Source: Fusarium oxysporum f. sp. lycopersici 4287 (Eukaryota; Ascomycota; Sordariomycetes; Hypocreales; Nectriaceae). Taken from it: a stretch of DNA of 64,000 nt. A model generated the notes under the pieces. The model saw only the letters and a list, made by a program, of their open reading frames with translations. It was not told the DNA's origin and did no database searches. Below, piece by piece: positions 33,663 to 45,635 of this stretch; the first letter of the stretch is position 1, and every line of letters starts with the position of its first letter. The translations under genes and the position numbers were made by a program. The DNA lies in assembly GCF_000149955.1 (NCBI RefSeq), contig NC_030987.1, positions 3,069,138 through 3,133,137 of the forward strand, given 5' to 3'.

Positions 33663-36421
33663 GGCTGAGGTTCATTATTGGTGAGGTTGAGAATGTAGCT
33701 GGATAGTGGTGGGGGTTGCCACTTTAGGCAGCGCAGTGTTGAGCTAAACGAGAGCTACCTTGCACTTATACCCATCAAACTCAAATGAAGTAAGATGGCA
33801 TACAACTCACAATCTCTCATGGAATTTTGAATTTAGTCGTGGTGAGCTACAGTAAGCTCGTATGCTGTTTCTTCTTCTTCTTATTGGCATGTAAAATGGA
33901 AGAGGTGTAAGATCGTCGTTGCCTGTGAGAGAGACGCAAATGTTTTTCACTTTATATAGGCAAGTAGGTTGATCTAGGATCGCCAGAAAACAATGCTGGA
34001 GCAAGACTAGCTCAAACGTCTAAACACTTTTGTCTGTTTTCTCATAACACTTTGTTAAATCAGAGGCTGAGTGAATCCCATGTTAGACAAACATGCCAGC
34101 AAACCAATGCTCTTTGCCTCAGCATTACCCATGTGCATCCTTTCGTCAATTTGCTTGCTGTATCGAGCACTCCTCCACCGCATATAGAAAAGAGAGAATG
34201 GCGGATAGATAGTCCCTTGCAAAGCATTCTCAAGTGAGTCAGCATGAATGCCAGATCCTACCGCTCAATCTTCATTGTGCTTGACACACAATCTGATAAT
34301 GTTTAGACCTGTGACTTATTGCTGACTATCTGAGTCATCCATAAAGAGCAAAAAATCACCGTATTTTGTTATCTGGCCTACTATGTTGGGAAGATGCGGT
34401 ATGGCAGGACTTGTAAGTCGATCAGTCGCGATCTGTCTCTTGAGAATGAAAGGGGCCACCATATTATCGGAGTCTCTGCCGGATGGATAAAGCAATAAAC
34501 ATCCTATATCTATTTTGGGCCACATGGATCTTGTCCTAGTCCAAGGGAAGCCATTGAGTGGTGTGAGCATGAGTGTACTGTTGGCTGTGGTTATTAGATC
34601 AAGATTGTGACCGCCCACGGAAGCCCATATCATTCCAAGAGTGTACTATCAGGTCAGAAAAAGCCGCCAGTCTTAAGGCAGTTTCTCAAGTCTTGTATAA
34701 TCTTAAGCCATTTATCGTTCCTGTTCAATACCCTGAAGGACACACTCTATTACGGCGGCACCAAGTGTATGCTATGCGGTGGCAGTTCTATCTAAACACT
34801 ACCCAACGCGGCTAAATGACTATCTTGATGATTCCTCAGCTAGCTCCTCAGGACCTTGACTAGAAATCGGATTCCCAATTCTGCATGTCTAACCGAACGC
34901 TAGACTGGCTACCTAGGAACAAGGCCCAGATAACGAAACAGTCATGTGCCCTACGCCATTCCTCACACCGGACTATTTCCATCTTGACCATATCCATACG
35001 CGAGGTACATCCTCAATTGCGAGACCCAACTAACGTTTCTCTTACCCCATGATATGGATCCTATTCCCTTTCCCTCACTCCAGGGCTGGCAGGCTGGCAC
35101 ACACACCCTCCCCCGGTATCGGACAAATCCCGTCGATAGTCTCGAAATTCCCCAAGTTCCTCAATGTACCTTTTTCCTGACCCGCTGCAGTGGACACGCA
35201 ATTGTGTAATAGCCCAAGGCACGATTCACAGTTTTTGACTCTACGATATAATTGCTTCAGTCAATTTCATGATACTCGGGGTTTGCCGGGGCTCTGTATG
35301 GATCCTATGTTGTAAAGTTGCCTGTCTCATGACATAAGGGAAACTGAACAAACAGCAAGTTATTGCAGACGGTCAGCTTTTCTACAAGGTATCTCACCGT
35401 TTCCCCAGTCAATGCTTCGCTTCGAGACTCCGTGTCCACCGTCAAAAACTTCCCTTCCGCCGGTTTCCCCCGTATCTTTTCTTTCATGACTGACCTTGGA
35501 CTCGACTATCAAGGAATTGGTTACTACACGCCCCCCCTGGTCCCCGGACAAGCGAGCGGCTCCCATGCGGGGAAAGGATAAAAATTGCATCGCGACATGC
35601 GGGGGTGGACTCTCCATGAAAAAAAAGCCAGACATCTTCTTTTTTCTTCCCCAGACGGGAGATAGTGGCAGGGGGGAAAGGGAGTGCGCGGCAATACTCT
35701 TCCCATACCCTCCCTTCACGGTGAATCGGCGTCTCGATACCGCGCGCCGCCGATAGATACCACTGAAAGCCCGGAGAACACATAGAGAAAGACAGCGCCT
35801 TCCACCCCGAGACGGCGAGGTTTCCCCGAATTCTATGTTATGGAGGTCGCCCAGACTCTTCTTGTCGAGTTGTTCTGTAGGATCCCCGTGCTTGCGTCCG
35901 TTTTTGGTTACTGCTACAGCAAGAATAGTAATTTTACCTAATGAAGCAGGAAGTTCCTGTCTTTCCAAGGTGAGAGGCGGGCCAATCACAGACTCGTATT
36001 GGATATCGCATATCGCCCTTCTCTAAGCGGCATCAAGGTGTTCATGCTATCTGCGGGTCAAGGTCTGGCGTACGCCAAGATAGCACCCTCGATCCATGAT
36101 AACCAAAGAAAGTGCGCTACCTTGATCTCTATTTTACTGCACCATGATCACACTACATCATGTATAGAAAGATAGAACCAAGTAGTTGAGTATGCAAATG
36201 CATTAGCTTGCAGTCAAGGTATATTAAAAGCTGTCAACAGCATGCATAAACAAGGATCGTCCAGTGCTTTTTGCAGAGTCCCCTTCATGACAGGTGCGAT
36301 AATAATGGTAAAGCTGTAATCCCAACGCCGAGTTTCTTCCAGGGTCTTGTATTCGACCACGTCCCATGAGTTTCATACACCATCTCTCAAACACTCAACT
36401 TCTACCTCAATCTATACAGAT
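33663..36421. other. Gene-poor intergenic DNA, 2.8 kb
   Basis: It contains the promoter of the disordered-protein gene and the 3' flank of the aminotransferase. All ORFs are short and without family signature. A GC-rich patch at about 35400-35850 yields several overlapping ORFs of 60-209 residues on both strands (including 35360-35989 minus); none has a clean ATG, intron structure or recognisable fold. No RNA gene or clear mobile element was recognised. Confidence 0.4.
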
Positions 36422-38279
36422 CTAAGCAGACTCTCTTACTACCTTGTCAACAGCCTTGGCAAAGTAGTCGACATTGTTGTCATTGAGGCCAGCCATGCTG
36501 ATACGACCGTTCTTGGTCATGTAGATGTGGAATTCTTCTCGGAGCTTCATCACTTGTGACTCGCTAAGACCAGTGAAACTGAACATGCCGATCTGATCCG
36601 TGATGTGGTTCCAGGTGCCAGGGGTCTGGAGCTCCTCAAGCTTGGCTCGTAGAGTATCGCGCATGCTGATGATGCGGCCTGACATTGTGCGCAGGTTCTC
36701 TTCCCACTCGGCGAAGAGGTCACGATCGTTGAGAACAGTGCTGACGATGCGAGCACCATACAGGGGAGGGTTGGAAATCTCGGATCGCTGGAGAATAGCT
36801 AATTGGGAGCCGATACGGGTGATAGTGTTTGAGGCATCACCGGCGGGGGCGGTAACGGCGTGGAAGCAGCCGGCACGCTCGCCGTAGAGACCAAAGTTCT
36901 TGGCGAAACTCTGGGCAACAACAAGCTCGAAGCCCTGCTCGACAAAGTATCGAATAGCCCAGGCATCGCGGACGAGATCACCAGAGGCAAAGCCTTGGTA
37001 AGCAGTATCGAAGAAGGGGAAGTGGTTTCGCTCCTTCATGAGAGCAGCAATCTCAGTCCATTGCTCCTGGGTAGGATCAACGCCAGTGGGGTTGTGTGCG
37101 CAAGCATGAAGAACGAAGACAGATCCCTCAGGAGCGGACTTAAGAGTCTGCTTGAAACCCTCGAAATCAAGACCCTTGGTCTCCTTGTGGAAGTAAGGGT
37201 AGGTATCAATTGAGTGGCCGACGTTCTTGAAGATCTGGTGGTGGTTCGCCCAGGTGGGATTTGACAGGTAGACAGTGTGGTTGCCCTTGTAGAACCTGGC
37301 TAGGAAGAGAGCACCCAAATGCACGGCACCGGTACCAGAGATTGTCTGCAATGTCGTCGAGCGCTTCTCTGAGATGGCGGCGGAGTCAGCGCCAAAGACC
37401 AGCTCGGCGGCCTTGGATGTGAAGCTGGCAATACCCGCGATCGGGGCATACTCGTGGTTGAGCTCAGGGTCGTTTCGGAGGATCTCATCAGCCTGTGACG
37501 CACGTGGGGTTAGCTCAAATTCCAAGACTCAAGGTTTGCGCGCAAGTCGTGGCGGCGGGGCTGTTGGGGCATGTTGTGACGCATAATTGCATGAGAAGGA
37601 TCCAGGCAGCGCATTGTGGAAAGCTGCTGACCCCATGACCCGAAAATCGCAATGATGGGAGGGTTATGAGGCAGACTGGAGCTTGAACGGATCCGCTTCG
37701 GAAGCGTCATCCGGGTAGGGCAATGCCTGAAGAGCAATGTGTTCGTGGAGCGCAATACAGGTGTATGCGATCTGGGGGTTTGAGGCTTGGAAGGTTATGC
37801 GACTGAGGGAGGGTGACCGGCAATGCCGTGAAGGGGGAAGTGCAGCGAGGTGTGCGCAAGAGTATCATACCTTCTTAACGACTGGCAACACCCAGGGCTT
37901 TGCGTTCTCGTCTCTGTAAGCACCGATACCCTAAACAACAAGAAAGCATAGGTTAGCAGGAGCAATCATACTTTGGAGACCCTTCAGATGAAAAGGTTGT
38001 AGTGGAGGGCTTCTACTTACAAGATCGATCTTGTTGGGGCTGTTGTCGGCCTTGTAAGCTCGTGCAAGACCAAAGAGAGGGTCTTCAGGAGCCTGGGGCA
38101 CGACTTCGGCAGGGAAATCTGGGGTCGTCTGGGTTGGCACGGACGAAAATTAGACAATGTGGCGGGATTTAGTTCAGCCTGCGCACAGTAGGTGGGGCGG
38201 GGTACGGATTGGAGCTCCTTGAGCTTGAGCTGCTGCTGCCAGACTGACTCTGACGGGGTGTGCTCACTGAGGGTGTCAT
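36422..38279 (-). CDS. AAT2: Aspartate aminotransferase (cytosolic type)
   Basis: This PLP enzyme interconverts aspartate and 2-oxoglutarate with oxaloacetate and glutamate. Secure exons are 38021-38128, 37871-37930 and 36422-37492. Conserved pieces: APEDPLFGLARAYKADN, GIGAYRDENAKPWVLP, SGTGAVHLGALFLARF, LHACAHNPTGVDP, the FPFFDTAYQGFASGD segment, and the PLP lysine in VVAQSFAKNFGLYGER. The intron 37493-37870 is 378 nt, long here; its acceptor has a clear GCTAAC branch. The first exon is less certain: the only nearby ATG is 38279, joined by an intron 38129-38186 with a GTGCGC donor. It adds 31 Ser-rich residues and gives 443 in all. Without a good presequence the cytosolic form is favoured, though the Ser/Arg-rich leader leaves mitochondrial targeting possible. 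Confidence 0.9.
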
Positions 38280-41200
38280 AGTGGGCTGCGGCCCTGAGGA
38301 TTTTCGATTTAGGGGGGTAAGGAAGTAAGGAAGAGGGGGCCTTGGGGTCCTGCGGCGCCGTGTCCGGTGGTCTGGGTGGAACCAGGGGGGTGTGTCTCTT
38401 AAGTTGAGGTCGGTGGACTTGCGGGTGAATGCGAAAGAGCCTGAGCCCAGGTGAACTGAGGTGAGAGGCCCCTGTAGGAGTGTGCGTCTTTGGGGAAAAC
38501 AAAAAAGGTACCTAACAGCAACTTTTGTCAGTAAGTGACGGAACGCGCCAGTTAATAAGAGACTGTTTTGGGCAATGAATTGACGAGGAAATGTTTCAAT
38601 TCGCCTCCGAAACGTCTCTCAACACTCTTCCCGTGTAAGAGCCTCGGGACTCGAGACTATCATTGCTGCGAGGCACTTGTCCCTTACAGAGCCCAACGAT
38701 TCTTATCTCAAGAACTCGGTGGTCTCTATCCGGGCAAAAGCACTGAATATCCACAAGGCCCCATGGCTATGACTGTTGCGTAAACCAGATTCTGGCCTGA
38801 TACAATTGGTCATATCCCCCCAGGCACTTCGCTGCAGGCGGGCAAATAGGGCGCCGTGATTCCGGACCACTGGAGCTCTCGGGGGAAGGGGCATGCCACC
38901 CGATGCCAAACAGAGGTAGAAGGTGGGCTGAGCTCACCGGACAACTTTCGCGGTGGGCTCTTTTGCTGCTTGTTGATGCTATCGTTGCATGGGTAGAAGG
39001 TTCAGTACCATACAGGTACAGAACAGAACCGCAAACCGCTTGTGCTTGTGCTTGTGGTTTCCCAGGGTGTGCGGCTGTGGTTGACTCAGACTCGAGCTCA
39101 ACTCGCGACCCAACAGGGACAGGCCTAACGGACCAAGGGCAAACATAGGAAACTTCCTCTTGCGTTTGTAAAGAAACTGACAACTCACCTTTGAAGCTGT
39201 TGTACCTTTGTGGTTCCTGGAGTTCCCTCGCTCTTTTCTCAGACGATCCCAACGGGTAGCTGGTCTGTTTGAAGCTGTTTCGTATATAAATAGGCTTGGT
39301 ATTCGATGCCTTAGCAGACGATGATAACAGGCGAAGAATAGTGCTTCGTGACGGTCGGACTCGAAAGCTTGTGCGGTTCAAATGGAGACGAGTACGAATC
39401 TGCGATTGGATTGAATATGCGACAGTACAGCTGTTGAGCTTGCGCAGAGATCGTGAAACAATTGACAATGAAATCGTCAGTTGTAGAGAGTTGTGATCGG
39501 GCCTTTAAATTATGCTCGCAGAATTTCAATAACTACTGTTATCTCTTCCTTGGATTGCGACAATCTAATCTTTTATGCTTTGTCCTCAAACAGGTATACC
39601 GAAAACACTTCCCGAGCTTGTGAAAAAGCTTGTGAAGCTCCATCACGTCAATATCAGAGCTCCCCGTTGTAATTGCCTACCGATACCTAGGCCTAGGTTG
39701 GTCTGCGAGGTCACCTCGGCTCCTTGCAGTCTAACGTCACGCGCGTAATGGAGCTGACCGACCGACAACCGTAACCTCACCGAGGTATGTACTCTTTCGT
39801 ACATTTCGTTACTTTACTTGGCATGGGTGACGGTGAGTTTAGATTACGGAGCTAGGCTGACGTAGTGCTGTCTTTATCCGTTCGAGTAACTGATCCCATG
39901 TTCAATTTTTGCGGAGAGAATCTATGAACTTTTGAAACTGGTTATCAAGTTTCTAATTCACTTGTGGTCTGATCTGTGGTCCCTTGAACTCACATGTTTG
40001 AATCTGATCTAAAATATCTCATCTAGCATTACGGATGATAACTTTAATTAGCTCTCACCGTTCCATAACTTACCATACCGTAACATGTTAACCCAAGTTT
40101 CATGACTGTTGAGTTGGATCGACATTTTACGTCAAAATCTCTCCAGTTTCTTCCCCAAACCCCTCCCCTACTAACCAAGGCTCCAAATGGATCCGTTCCC
40201 CAGAAAAAAAGAACCCGGTTCATTCTTCCAGACCCCTTCGATTCACTTCCCTACCTACCAGTTTAGACAAGTTACAGCACGCATGCATTGCCAGTACAGT
40301 ACCGGGTGGCTCTGGCGGCCCCGGACGCCCCGTTACCGTCCTGTCACGGGGAAGTAAAAATCTTAGACAAAACATCACGGGGCTTGAGAACGCACTGTTG
40401 GGTAATAGCTGGTCCAGCGTCAGCGCCCAGTTACACACGCGTCTCCGACTTCGCCCGGCTAAAACGTAACATGATGGATTTGATTAGTCGTATGACTGAC
40501 TCTGTAGATTGGAATGGTATTTGCCATGTCTATGCGAGGTTCATCTCCCATTGAAATCTACATCTACTGTAAATCTTGAATTGCCCCTGAATCCTTAGAA
40601 GGTTTTGAGGGTCCCGGCGTTGGGCCCGGTTTACCCGCCAGCGTTATTGGGTGACAGAACATTCTGCATCGTATGTCTTTGCATTATCGAATGTTTGATC
40701 TAGCCAGAGCTGGAAGACGAGGCCAGTTGATTCAACGAGGAAAGAGGTCTAATTTGAATCTTAGATACTATAGGAAGATTGCCGGTGTGAGATGAAATCT
40801 TCTGATTTCGCAGGGTTTGCCAAGTCCATATTATGCAGAGTACCGTTCAAGTACAGCGGCCAACAATTTGAAATCGATACAGCAAAGAAATACCTCTCAT
40901 TATCATGAGATTGATACATGGCTTTTGTCTCTGATCAGCCATACATACGTTTCTTTTCGGGTCCTTGCGTACAAGGGGTTGTCATTAATGGGTACATCAA
41001 AGTACACCGGTTTCAACTTAAATGCCAATACAAAACTCTTTCATTGCTCCGGACGTCCGTTTTACTGGTCCATACACTGGCAAGCCCATGGTCTCACTCT
41101 TCACAGTTATGGTCAATTCAGTCTGAAGTGAGGATATGTTCCAACTCAAAGTGGTGTTCGTCTTCAGGCCATGCATTTCTCATGAGTTCCTTAGGTACTA

Positions 41201-41357
41201 CGAAGATGAACATAACAAGGCACATACATGTGCTCCGTCTTTGACTACCTGCTTAGTATATAGCATAGAGATGTAGTTGGTTGCGGCTCCCACACCCTGC
41301 CAGCTATTAATGCCTAGGTGTCAGTATGTCTGCATACCCTTTTATTCGTTTGCCAAC
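38280..41357. other. Gene-poor intergenic DNA, 3.1 kb
   Basis: This separates the aminotransferase 5' end from the UFE1 stop. It should contain the aminotransferase promoter and leader. A palindromic CCTAGGCCTAGG lies at about 39687-39698, and a short CTTGTG-type tandem repeat at about 39040-39060. The 233-residue minus ORF (38767-39468) starts at TTG and is not accepted. No RNA gene was recognised. Confidence 0.4.
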
Positions 41358-42583
41358 TCAAAACACCAGATCCCAAAGCACAAGGAAAGCGCAGAGCCCA
41401 CTTGCTGCAAAGAATGTATACTTTGCTGGACTTGCGCGCTGTGTCGCCTTTTTTAATTCCTTATTGCCACCGCCCACGTTTTCCGTAGTTGCAAACGAGT
41501 CTGCTACAAGCTGATCTATATGCGCTGACTGTGTGGCGAGGTTGTTTACGAGAAGTGACTGCAGCTCAGCTATTTCTAGTAACGACTTCTCAGCAGTTCT
41601 GTCGTACGAGTGTTAGCTCATATGCCTGAACAAACTTCCCTTCCCCATGGGGTGGCGCTTGCGCTTGGTACTCTAGCGCAGATACAACCAAGCAAAGGTG
41701 TGCCGATGGAGATCGAGAGGACATATGACACGTACCTGACTTTGTCCAAACTATTCTCGAAATGCTTCATCATGTCTTGGTTCCCTTGCTCAAACATCTG
41801 GATCTGTTCCTCTGTCAACCCCTGGCTCGGGAACTGGCCGTCTTCGGACATAGGGATCGGTGCAGCAGGGGCTGTTTGGGAGTTTTGTCGGGCAGATGGG
41901 GGAAATTCCGCAAAGTCTCCAGCAATGGTGGCGCCTGATCTTGAAAGCATGCTGCGGTTCTTCTCCAACTCGCGTTTTAGACGTGTTTCCATCATTTCTT
42001 GTTGCGTTCGACAGCATAGCTCGAGTCGTTGTCGTAAAAACCAGAGAATACTATCTCGATGAATTCCCAAATCTCGTGCCTTGGCTTCAGCTTCTGCATG
42101 CTCCTCTGTTTTGCTGCTGATTATACCACCTGAAGCCCATGCTCCAAAAGCTCCTAGGCCTCCATATTTCTTTCGGATTATAGCTGATTCAGTTTCACGC
42201 CGTAACTGTTCAGCCTCGTCGAGAGCACGAATGCCAGCATTCAACTCCCGAATCATCTGTTTCGCATTGGCGTCGACTTCTTCTCGGTCTCGATCTGTAA
42301 GCACACGTGTTTGTTCTTTTGCGACTCGGTTATGTGTCTTTCGTGGCTGCGCAGTCGATAAATAAGCTTGTCGAACATCTTGAAGCTCTCGATGTAGGCT
42401 GGTGATATGAGAATTCTAGAGATACTAATCAGCTTTGGGAGTGAGGCCGAACAGAAGCGTATGGCTTACAATCCTATATGCCTCCTTTAAGAAACCATCG
42501 ATGGCATCCAAGGTGACACGTTTTCTTGTTTCCGGCGCATTTCGTTCCCGCAGGAGCTCATTGAAAGTGACCGTGACATTCAT
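41358..42583 (-). CDS. UFE1: ER t-SNARE UFE1 (syntaxin 18), three exons
   Basis: UFE1 is the Qa-SNARE of the endoplasmic reticulum, acting in retrograde Golgi-to-ER fusion with Sec20, Use1 and Sec22. Exons 42470-42583, 41736-42415 and 41358-41598 total 1,035 nt and give 344 residues, equal to yeast Ufe1 (346). Introns are 54 and 137 nt. The N terminus (VTVTFNELLRERNAPETRK) matches the syntaxin-18 N-terminal domain. The SNARE motif straddles intron 2: LTEEQIQMFEQGNQDMMKHF, then SLLEIAELQSLLVNNLATQS, with the zero-layer Gln in LATQSAHIDQ. A C-terminal membrane anchor (FFAASGLCAFLVLWDLVF) ends at the terminus, as expected for a tail-anchored protein. Its 5' flank holds the Hop-like insertion, 210 bp upstream of the ATG. 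Confidence 0.92.
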
Positions 42584-42784
42584 GGCGTGTACTCCAAATT
42601 AGCCCAGGACGAATGTTTTCACTGAAAGGATAAGCTGTTGGTGAACCCAAGTTCCTCAGTTTGTGTGATTTACGACCGAGGGGTTCGAGGCTTTGTCTGA
42701 GCATTCGAGTCAAGCTCTCTCATCAATAACGGTCCAGGGTTGTTGTAGACACCATGGCTGCATTGGTATGAAGCTCTGACGCAC

Positions 42785-42793
42785 TTCGAGCAA
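42785..42793 (+). repeat. Left 9-bp target-site duplication of the Hop-like element
   Basis: TTCGAGCAA directly abuts the left end of the element and is repeated exactly at 45734-45742. Nine base pairs is the size made by Mutator-like transposases. Confidence 0.97.
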
Positions 42794-42891
42794 GGGCGCC
42801 AATAGGTGCGCACCTGGATGCGCACGTAAGTGTCACGTGTTGCGCACCCGGTGCGTCTGTAAGGGAGTTATGTAAGCCCAACACCCTTGTA
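42794..42891 (+). repeat. Left terminal inverted repeat, 98 bp
   Basis: It starts GGGCGCCAAT and ends ACACCCTTGTA. Inside lie the 12-bp perfect palindrome AGGTGCGCACCT (positions 11-22 of the repeat), a CACGTG palindrome (41-46) and a near-palindromic GCACCCGGTGC (51-61). Such symmetric blocks are likely transposase-binding sites; that role is inferred. Confidence 0.97.
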
Positions 42892-43017
42892 TGCCAGCCA
42901 GCCTATTGTATTTTATTGTATTGCTTCTAATCTCTAGATGACGAACTGCTCTGCTATACAGATTTTTTCTCACGGTGCCATAATTGGGATATAAGTAATG
43001 TAGGCGTTAATAATAAT

Positions 43018-45564
43018 CTAAGCAGTAACTATGATACAGTCTTCAGCCAGTTTATCGTTCGAGTACAGAGCTTGTTGGTCGATCATGTCCTGCTCAACCC
43101 TCTTCCAAATCTCCTTCATGCCTGTTCGCCTGTTCGCCAGAGGGTTGTCGCCCATCTCCTGGGCGACTTGCCTCTCCACACGTTCATCTTCTACCCTGGT
43201 CCAATCCAAGTACGCCATCATCTCCTCCTTAGTCCACTCCCGTCCAGGTATCGTTGATGTGCATCGCTTACCCATCTGCTTATAATCCAAACACCAGCTG
43301 TAACTTGTCTTATCGTAGCGTTGAGGGAGGCCCATTGCCTTTCGATATTCCTGGTTAGTCTTTAAGCTACCTCGAGGCAGCTTGTTATACCATGCCATCC
43401 GTGCTGCAATATATCGATCATATATAGCACGAGGGTCATCATAGCGTATGTCTGGCCCAGACGCTGGTACCGATGGCGGCATATCTGGTGGTGGAGGTAC
43501 ATCCGCTGATGAGGATGGCAGTGCTATTATATCTGGCGGGGACGGCACCATCTCTTGATCACATAGTGCCGCTGGCGGCGCTACCTGCTGCTGTGGCAAA
43601 ATTGAGCATAAGGATGGATCGGGAACTGGCTGTTGAGCCGAACTTGGTGTAGTCGATGGCGGCAGCGTATTTGGGGGCGCTGTAGAAGCTGAGGGAGATA
43701 CAAGATGCGCATATCGCAATGGGCATGCCTTTGAGCTCATCCTGTGGCCCTGTGTATGACATCTTGAACATTTGGGGTTGGCTCTCGTCTGTGATGCTTG
43801 TTCGACGATCTCAAATGCACATGGCTCGCGCTGAGTGCTAGTCTTCGGCAATGTTGACGTAGCTGGCACCTGATCGAACTGACGGCGGGGCTCTATGAGC
43901 AATTGAGGGTTTCCTTCTCGTTGAAGATGCCAATGCGTATGGAAGTGGTGTAGTTGAAGCGGCTGGGCTTGTTGTAGAAGAGGCTCAATTGTGTGAGCGC
44001 AAGGGAGCCCAAGCGTTGCTGAGAAGACTCCTGTGCAGGCAGGGAGTCTGTCCTGTTGGAGCCGCTTTCTCTGCGCCTCAACCTTCCGCAATGCCTCGTG
44101 AGATACCCAGCCTCGTATGATGCTGTATAGACTCCCTGAGAGTTCTATGGGTGTTCGGATTTGCTGCTTCGCCTGGTTTGCTCGGAGCTCAGCTACTTGG
44201 TTAAGTATCGCCAGCTTGATAGCCCTCCAGGCCTCAAAGAGATCTAGCTGGGAAGTATCAAGGTACACCTTGATGAGCTGATGAATACCCTCGCCTCGAG
44301 ATGTAACCACATTCTCAAAGTGAAGATACCGATCAACCCAAGCTTTCACGAGCTTTGTTTTGTAGAGGTCAAGCCATGTTTCGATGATGTAGGCGACCTC
44401 CCGGGCGTGAGCTGAAGCATAGCGCTCTTTGAGCTGCTGAAGCCTGTCTTCAAATGTCTCCTCATTTGCCGATGCCACGAGCTCATGCCATCTTCCGTAG
44501 AAGTCCTTCCACTCTTGGTGGCCTTGAGGCTTTTGAGCCGCATCGTTATGACGCATAAAGCTTGGCTGGCAGTAACGCAGGACTGCCTTGTTGGCATGCC
44601 AAAGGCATAGAAGCGATACTGCAGCCGGGAAACAATGAGATACCGCATTCATGCAGGCCAGACAGCGGTCTGTAAGGATCACAGATGGCAGCCTTGCGCT
44701 ACAGGCTTCGTACATTGAACGTAGCCGATCTAACGCCCAGATGTAGTCCTTCTCCTCCTCGCCGCTGAGGAAGGCGAAGGCGATGCAGAATGATCGTTGA
44801 CAGGCATCAACACCGACGATATCGAGAAGAGGCATCCTATACTTGTTTGTCTTATATGTGCAGTCCAATATAAGTATATCCGGGTATGACTTAAGGTATG
44901 TTAGCGACTCTGGGTGGGCAAACAACACAGCTGTAACCCGACCATCCTCGTCGAAGCGTATTCGACTCCAGAAACCCTCAGCCTCAAGCTCATTAGCAAG
45001 AGCTTGGATTGTGCTCTGGCCCTTCTTCTGGTCTCGTTTGCCTTGTGCAATGCAGTTGTAGATGTCTTGCTGGGTGGCATGAGACTCTGTGTTCTGACGT
45101 AGGTAGGACCTGATCTCTTTCGGTGCTACACCAGCGTTTGCAAGGTTGTTAATAGTTGACCTATCTGCATTGGATAGTTGACGATGGACTGGATGTGCAG
45201 ACATGCTTGTGCTTGGCTCGTGGTTGTGATGGGCAAACTCGCTGCCAGGACGGTGTGTAAGGCGCCACGTTGTCTTATCCAAGGCCTCCTTCGCAAGGAC
45301 TGAGAATTGACACCCTGTACGCCGTGTTGTAGTTGACCGTTGCCGTACGCCCGAGGCCTTTGGAGGTGCTCCTCCACGGTCACAGCTGAAGAAAACAATT
45401 CGTCTGCCGCTCTCTGTTTTCTTCGACTTCCCAGTGACAAACGCATAGCCCCTGGGAGCTGCCCATGCATTGATCGCGGCGTGTAGGGCTTCCCGAGAGC
45501 CATACTCGCGTTCAGGAGGCAGGCAGTCATCAGAAAATTGACGAGTAGCTGTAACTGGATTCAT
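43018..45564 (-). CDS. MULE transposase (Hop-like), 848 residues
   Basis: The transposase that would cut and move this element. One uninterrupted ORF starts at ATG 45564 (MNPVTATRQF). The N-terminal part is a FAR1/WRKY-GCM1-type zinc domain: ESGRRIVFFSCDRGG, then TGCQFSVLAKE and FAHHNHEP, with Cys and HxH ligands. The MULE DDE domain follows: first Asp in ILILDCTYKTNKY, second Asp in VILTDRCLACMNAV, then the CxxH motif CLWHANKAV; the acidic third residue lies downstream near HAREVAYIIETWLD. A C-terminal zinc knuckle NPKCSRCHTQGHRMSSKAC precedes a Pro/Ser-rich linker and a final Arg/Lys-rich segment. No in-frame stop or frameshift is visible, so it could be functional. The family is recognised by its motifs; similarity to Hop is strong recall, not a search result. 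Confidence 0.95.
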   Translation of the reverse strand: MNPVTATRQFSDDCLPPEREYGSREALHAAINAWAAPRGYAFVTGKSKKTESGRRIVFFSCDRGGAPPKASGVRQRSTTTRRTGCQFSVLAKEALDKTTWRLTHRPGSEFAHHNHEPSTSMSAHPVHRQLSNADRSTINNLANAGVAPKEIRSYLRQNTESHATQQDIYNCIAQGKRDQKKGQSTIQALANELEAEGFWSRIRFDEDGRVTAVLFAHPESLTYLKSYPDILILDCTYKTNKYRMPLLDIVGVDACQRSFCIAFAFLSGEEEKDYIWALDRLRSMYEACSARLPSVILTDRCLACMNAVSHCFPAAVSLLCLWHANKAVLRYCQPSFMRHNDAAQKPQGHQEWKDFYGRWHELVASANEETFEDRLQQLKERYASAHAREVAYIIETWLDLYKTKLVKAWVDRYLHFENVVTSRGEGIHQLIKVYLDTSQLDLFEAWRAIKLAILNQVAELRANQAKQQIRTPIELSGSLYSIIRGWVSHEALRKVEAQRKRLQQDRLPACTGVFSATLGLPCAHTIEPLLQQAQPLQLHHFHTHWHLQREGNPQLLIEPRRQFDQVPATSTLPKTSTQREPCAFEIVEQASQTRANPKCSRCHTQGHRMSSKACPLRYAHLVSPSASTAPPNTLPPSTTPSSAQQPVPDPSLCSILPQQQVAPPAALCDQEMVPSPPDIIALPSSSADVPPPPDMPPSVPASGPDIRYDDPRAIYDRYIAARMAWYNKLPRGSLKTNQEYRKAMGLPQRYDKTSYSWCLDYKQMGKRCTSTIPGREWTKEEMMAYLDWTRVEDERVERQVAQEMGDNPLANRRTGMKEIWKRVEQDMIDQQALYSNDKLAEDCIIVTA

Positions 45565-45635
45565 TCTAGGAGAGATGATTTGAGTAGATCGTTGCGCGGC
45601 GAAGTGAGGCTCTTTATCAACGGGAAAGGGGTAGC

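Noticed and set aside
35360..35989. 209-residue minus-strand ORF in the gene-poor 33.7-36.4 kb stretch
   Set aside because: It overlaps several equally long frames on both strands in a GC-rich patch; no family, no clear start context and no splice support.
38767..39468. 233-residue minus-strand ORF upstream of the aminotransferase
   Set aside because: It starts at TTG, is Ser/Arg-rich and low in complexity, and has no recognisable domain.
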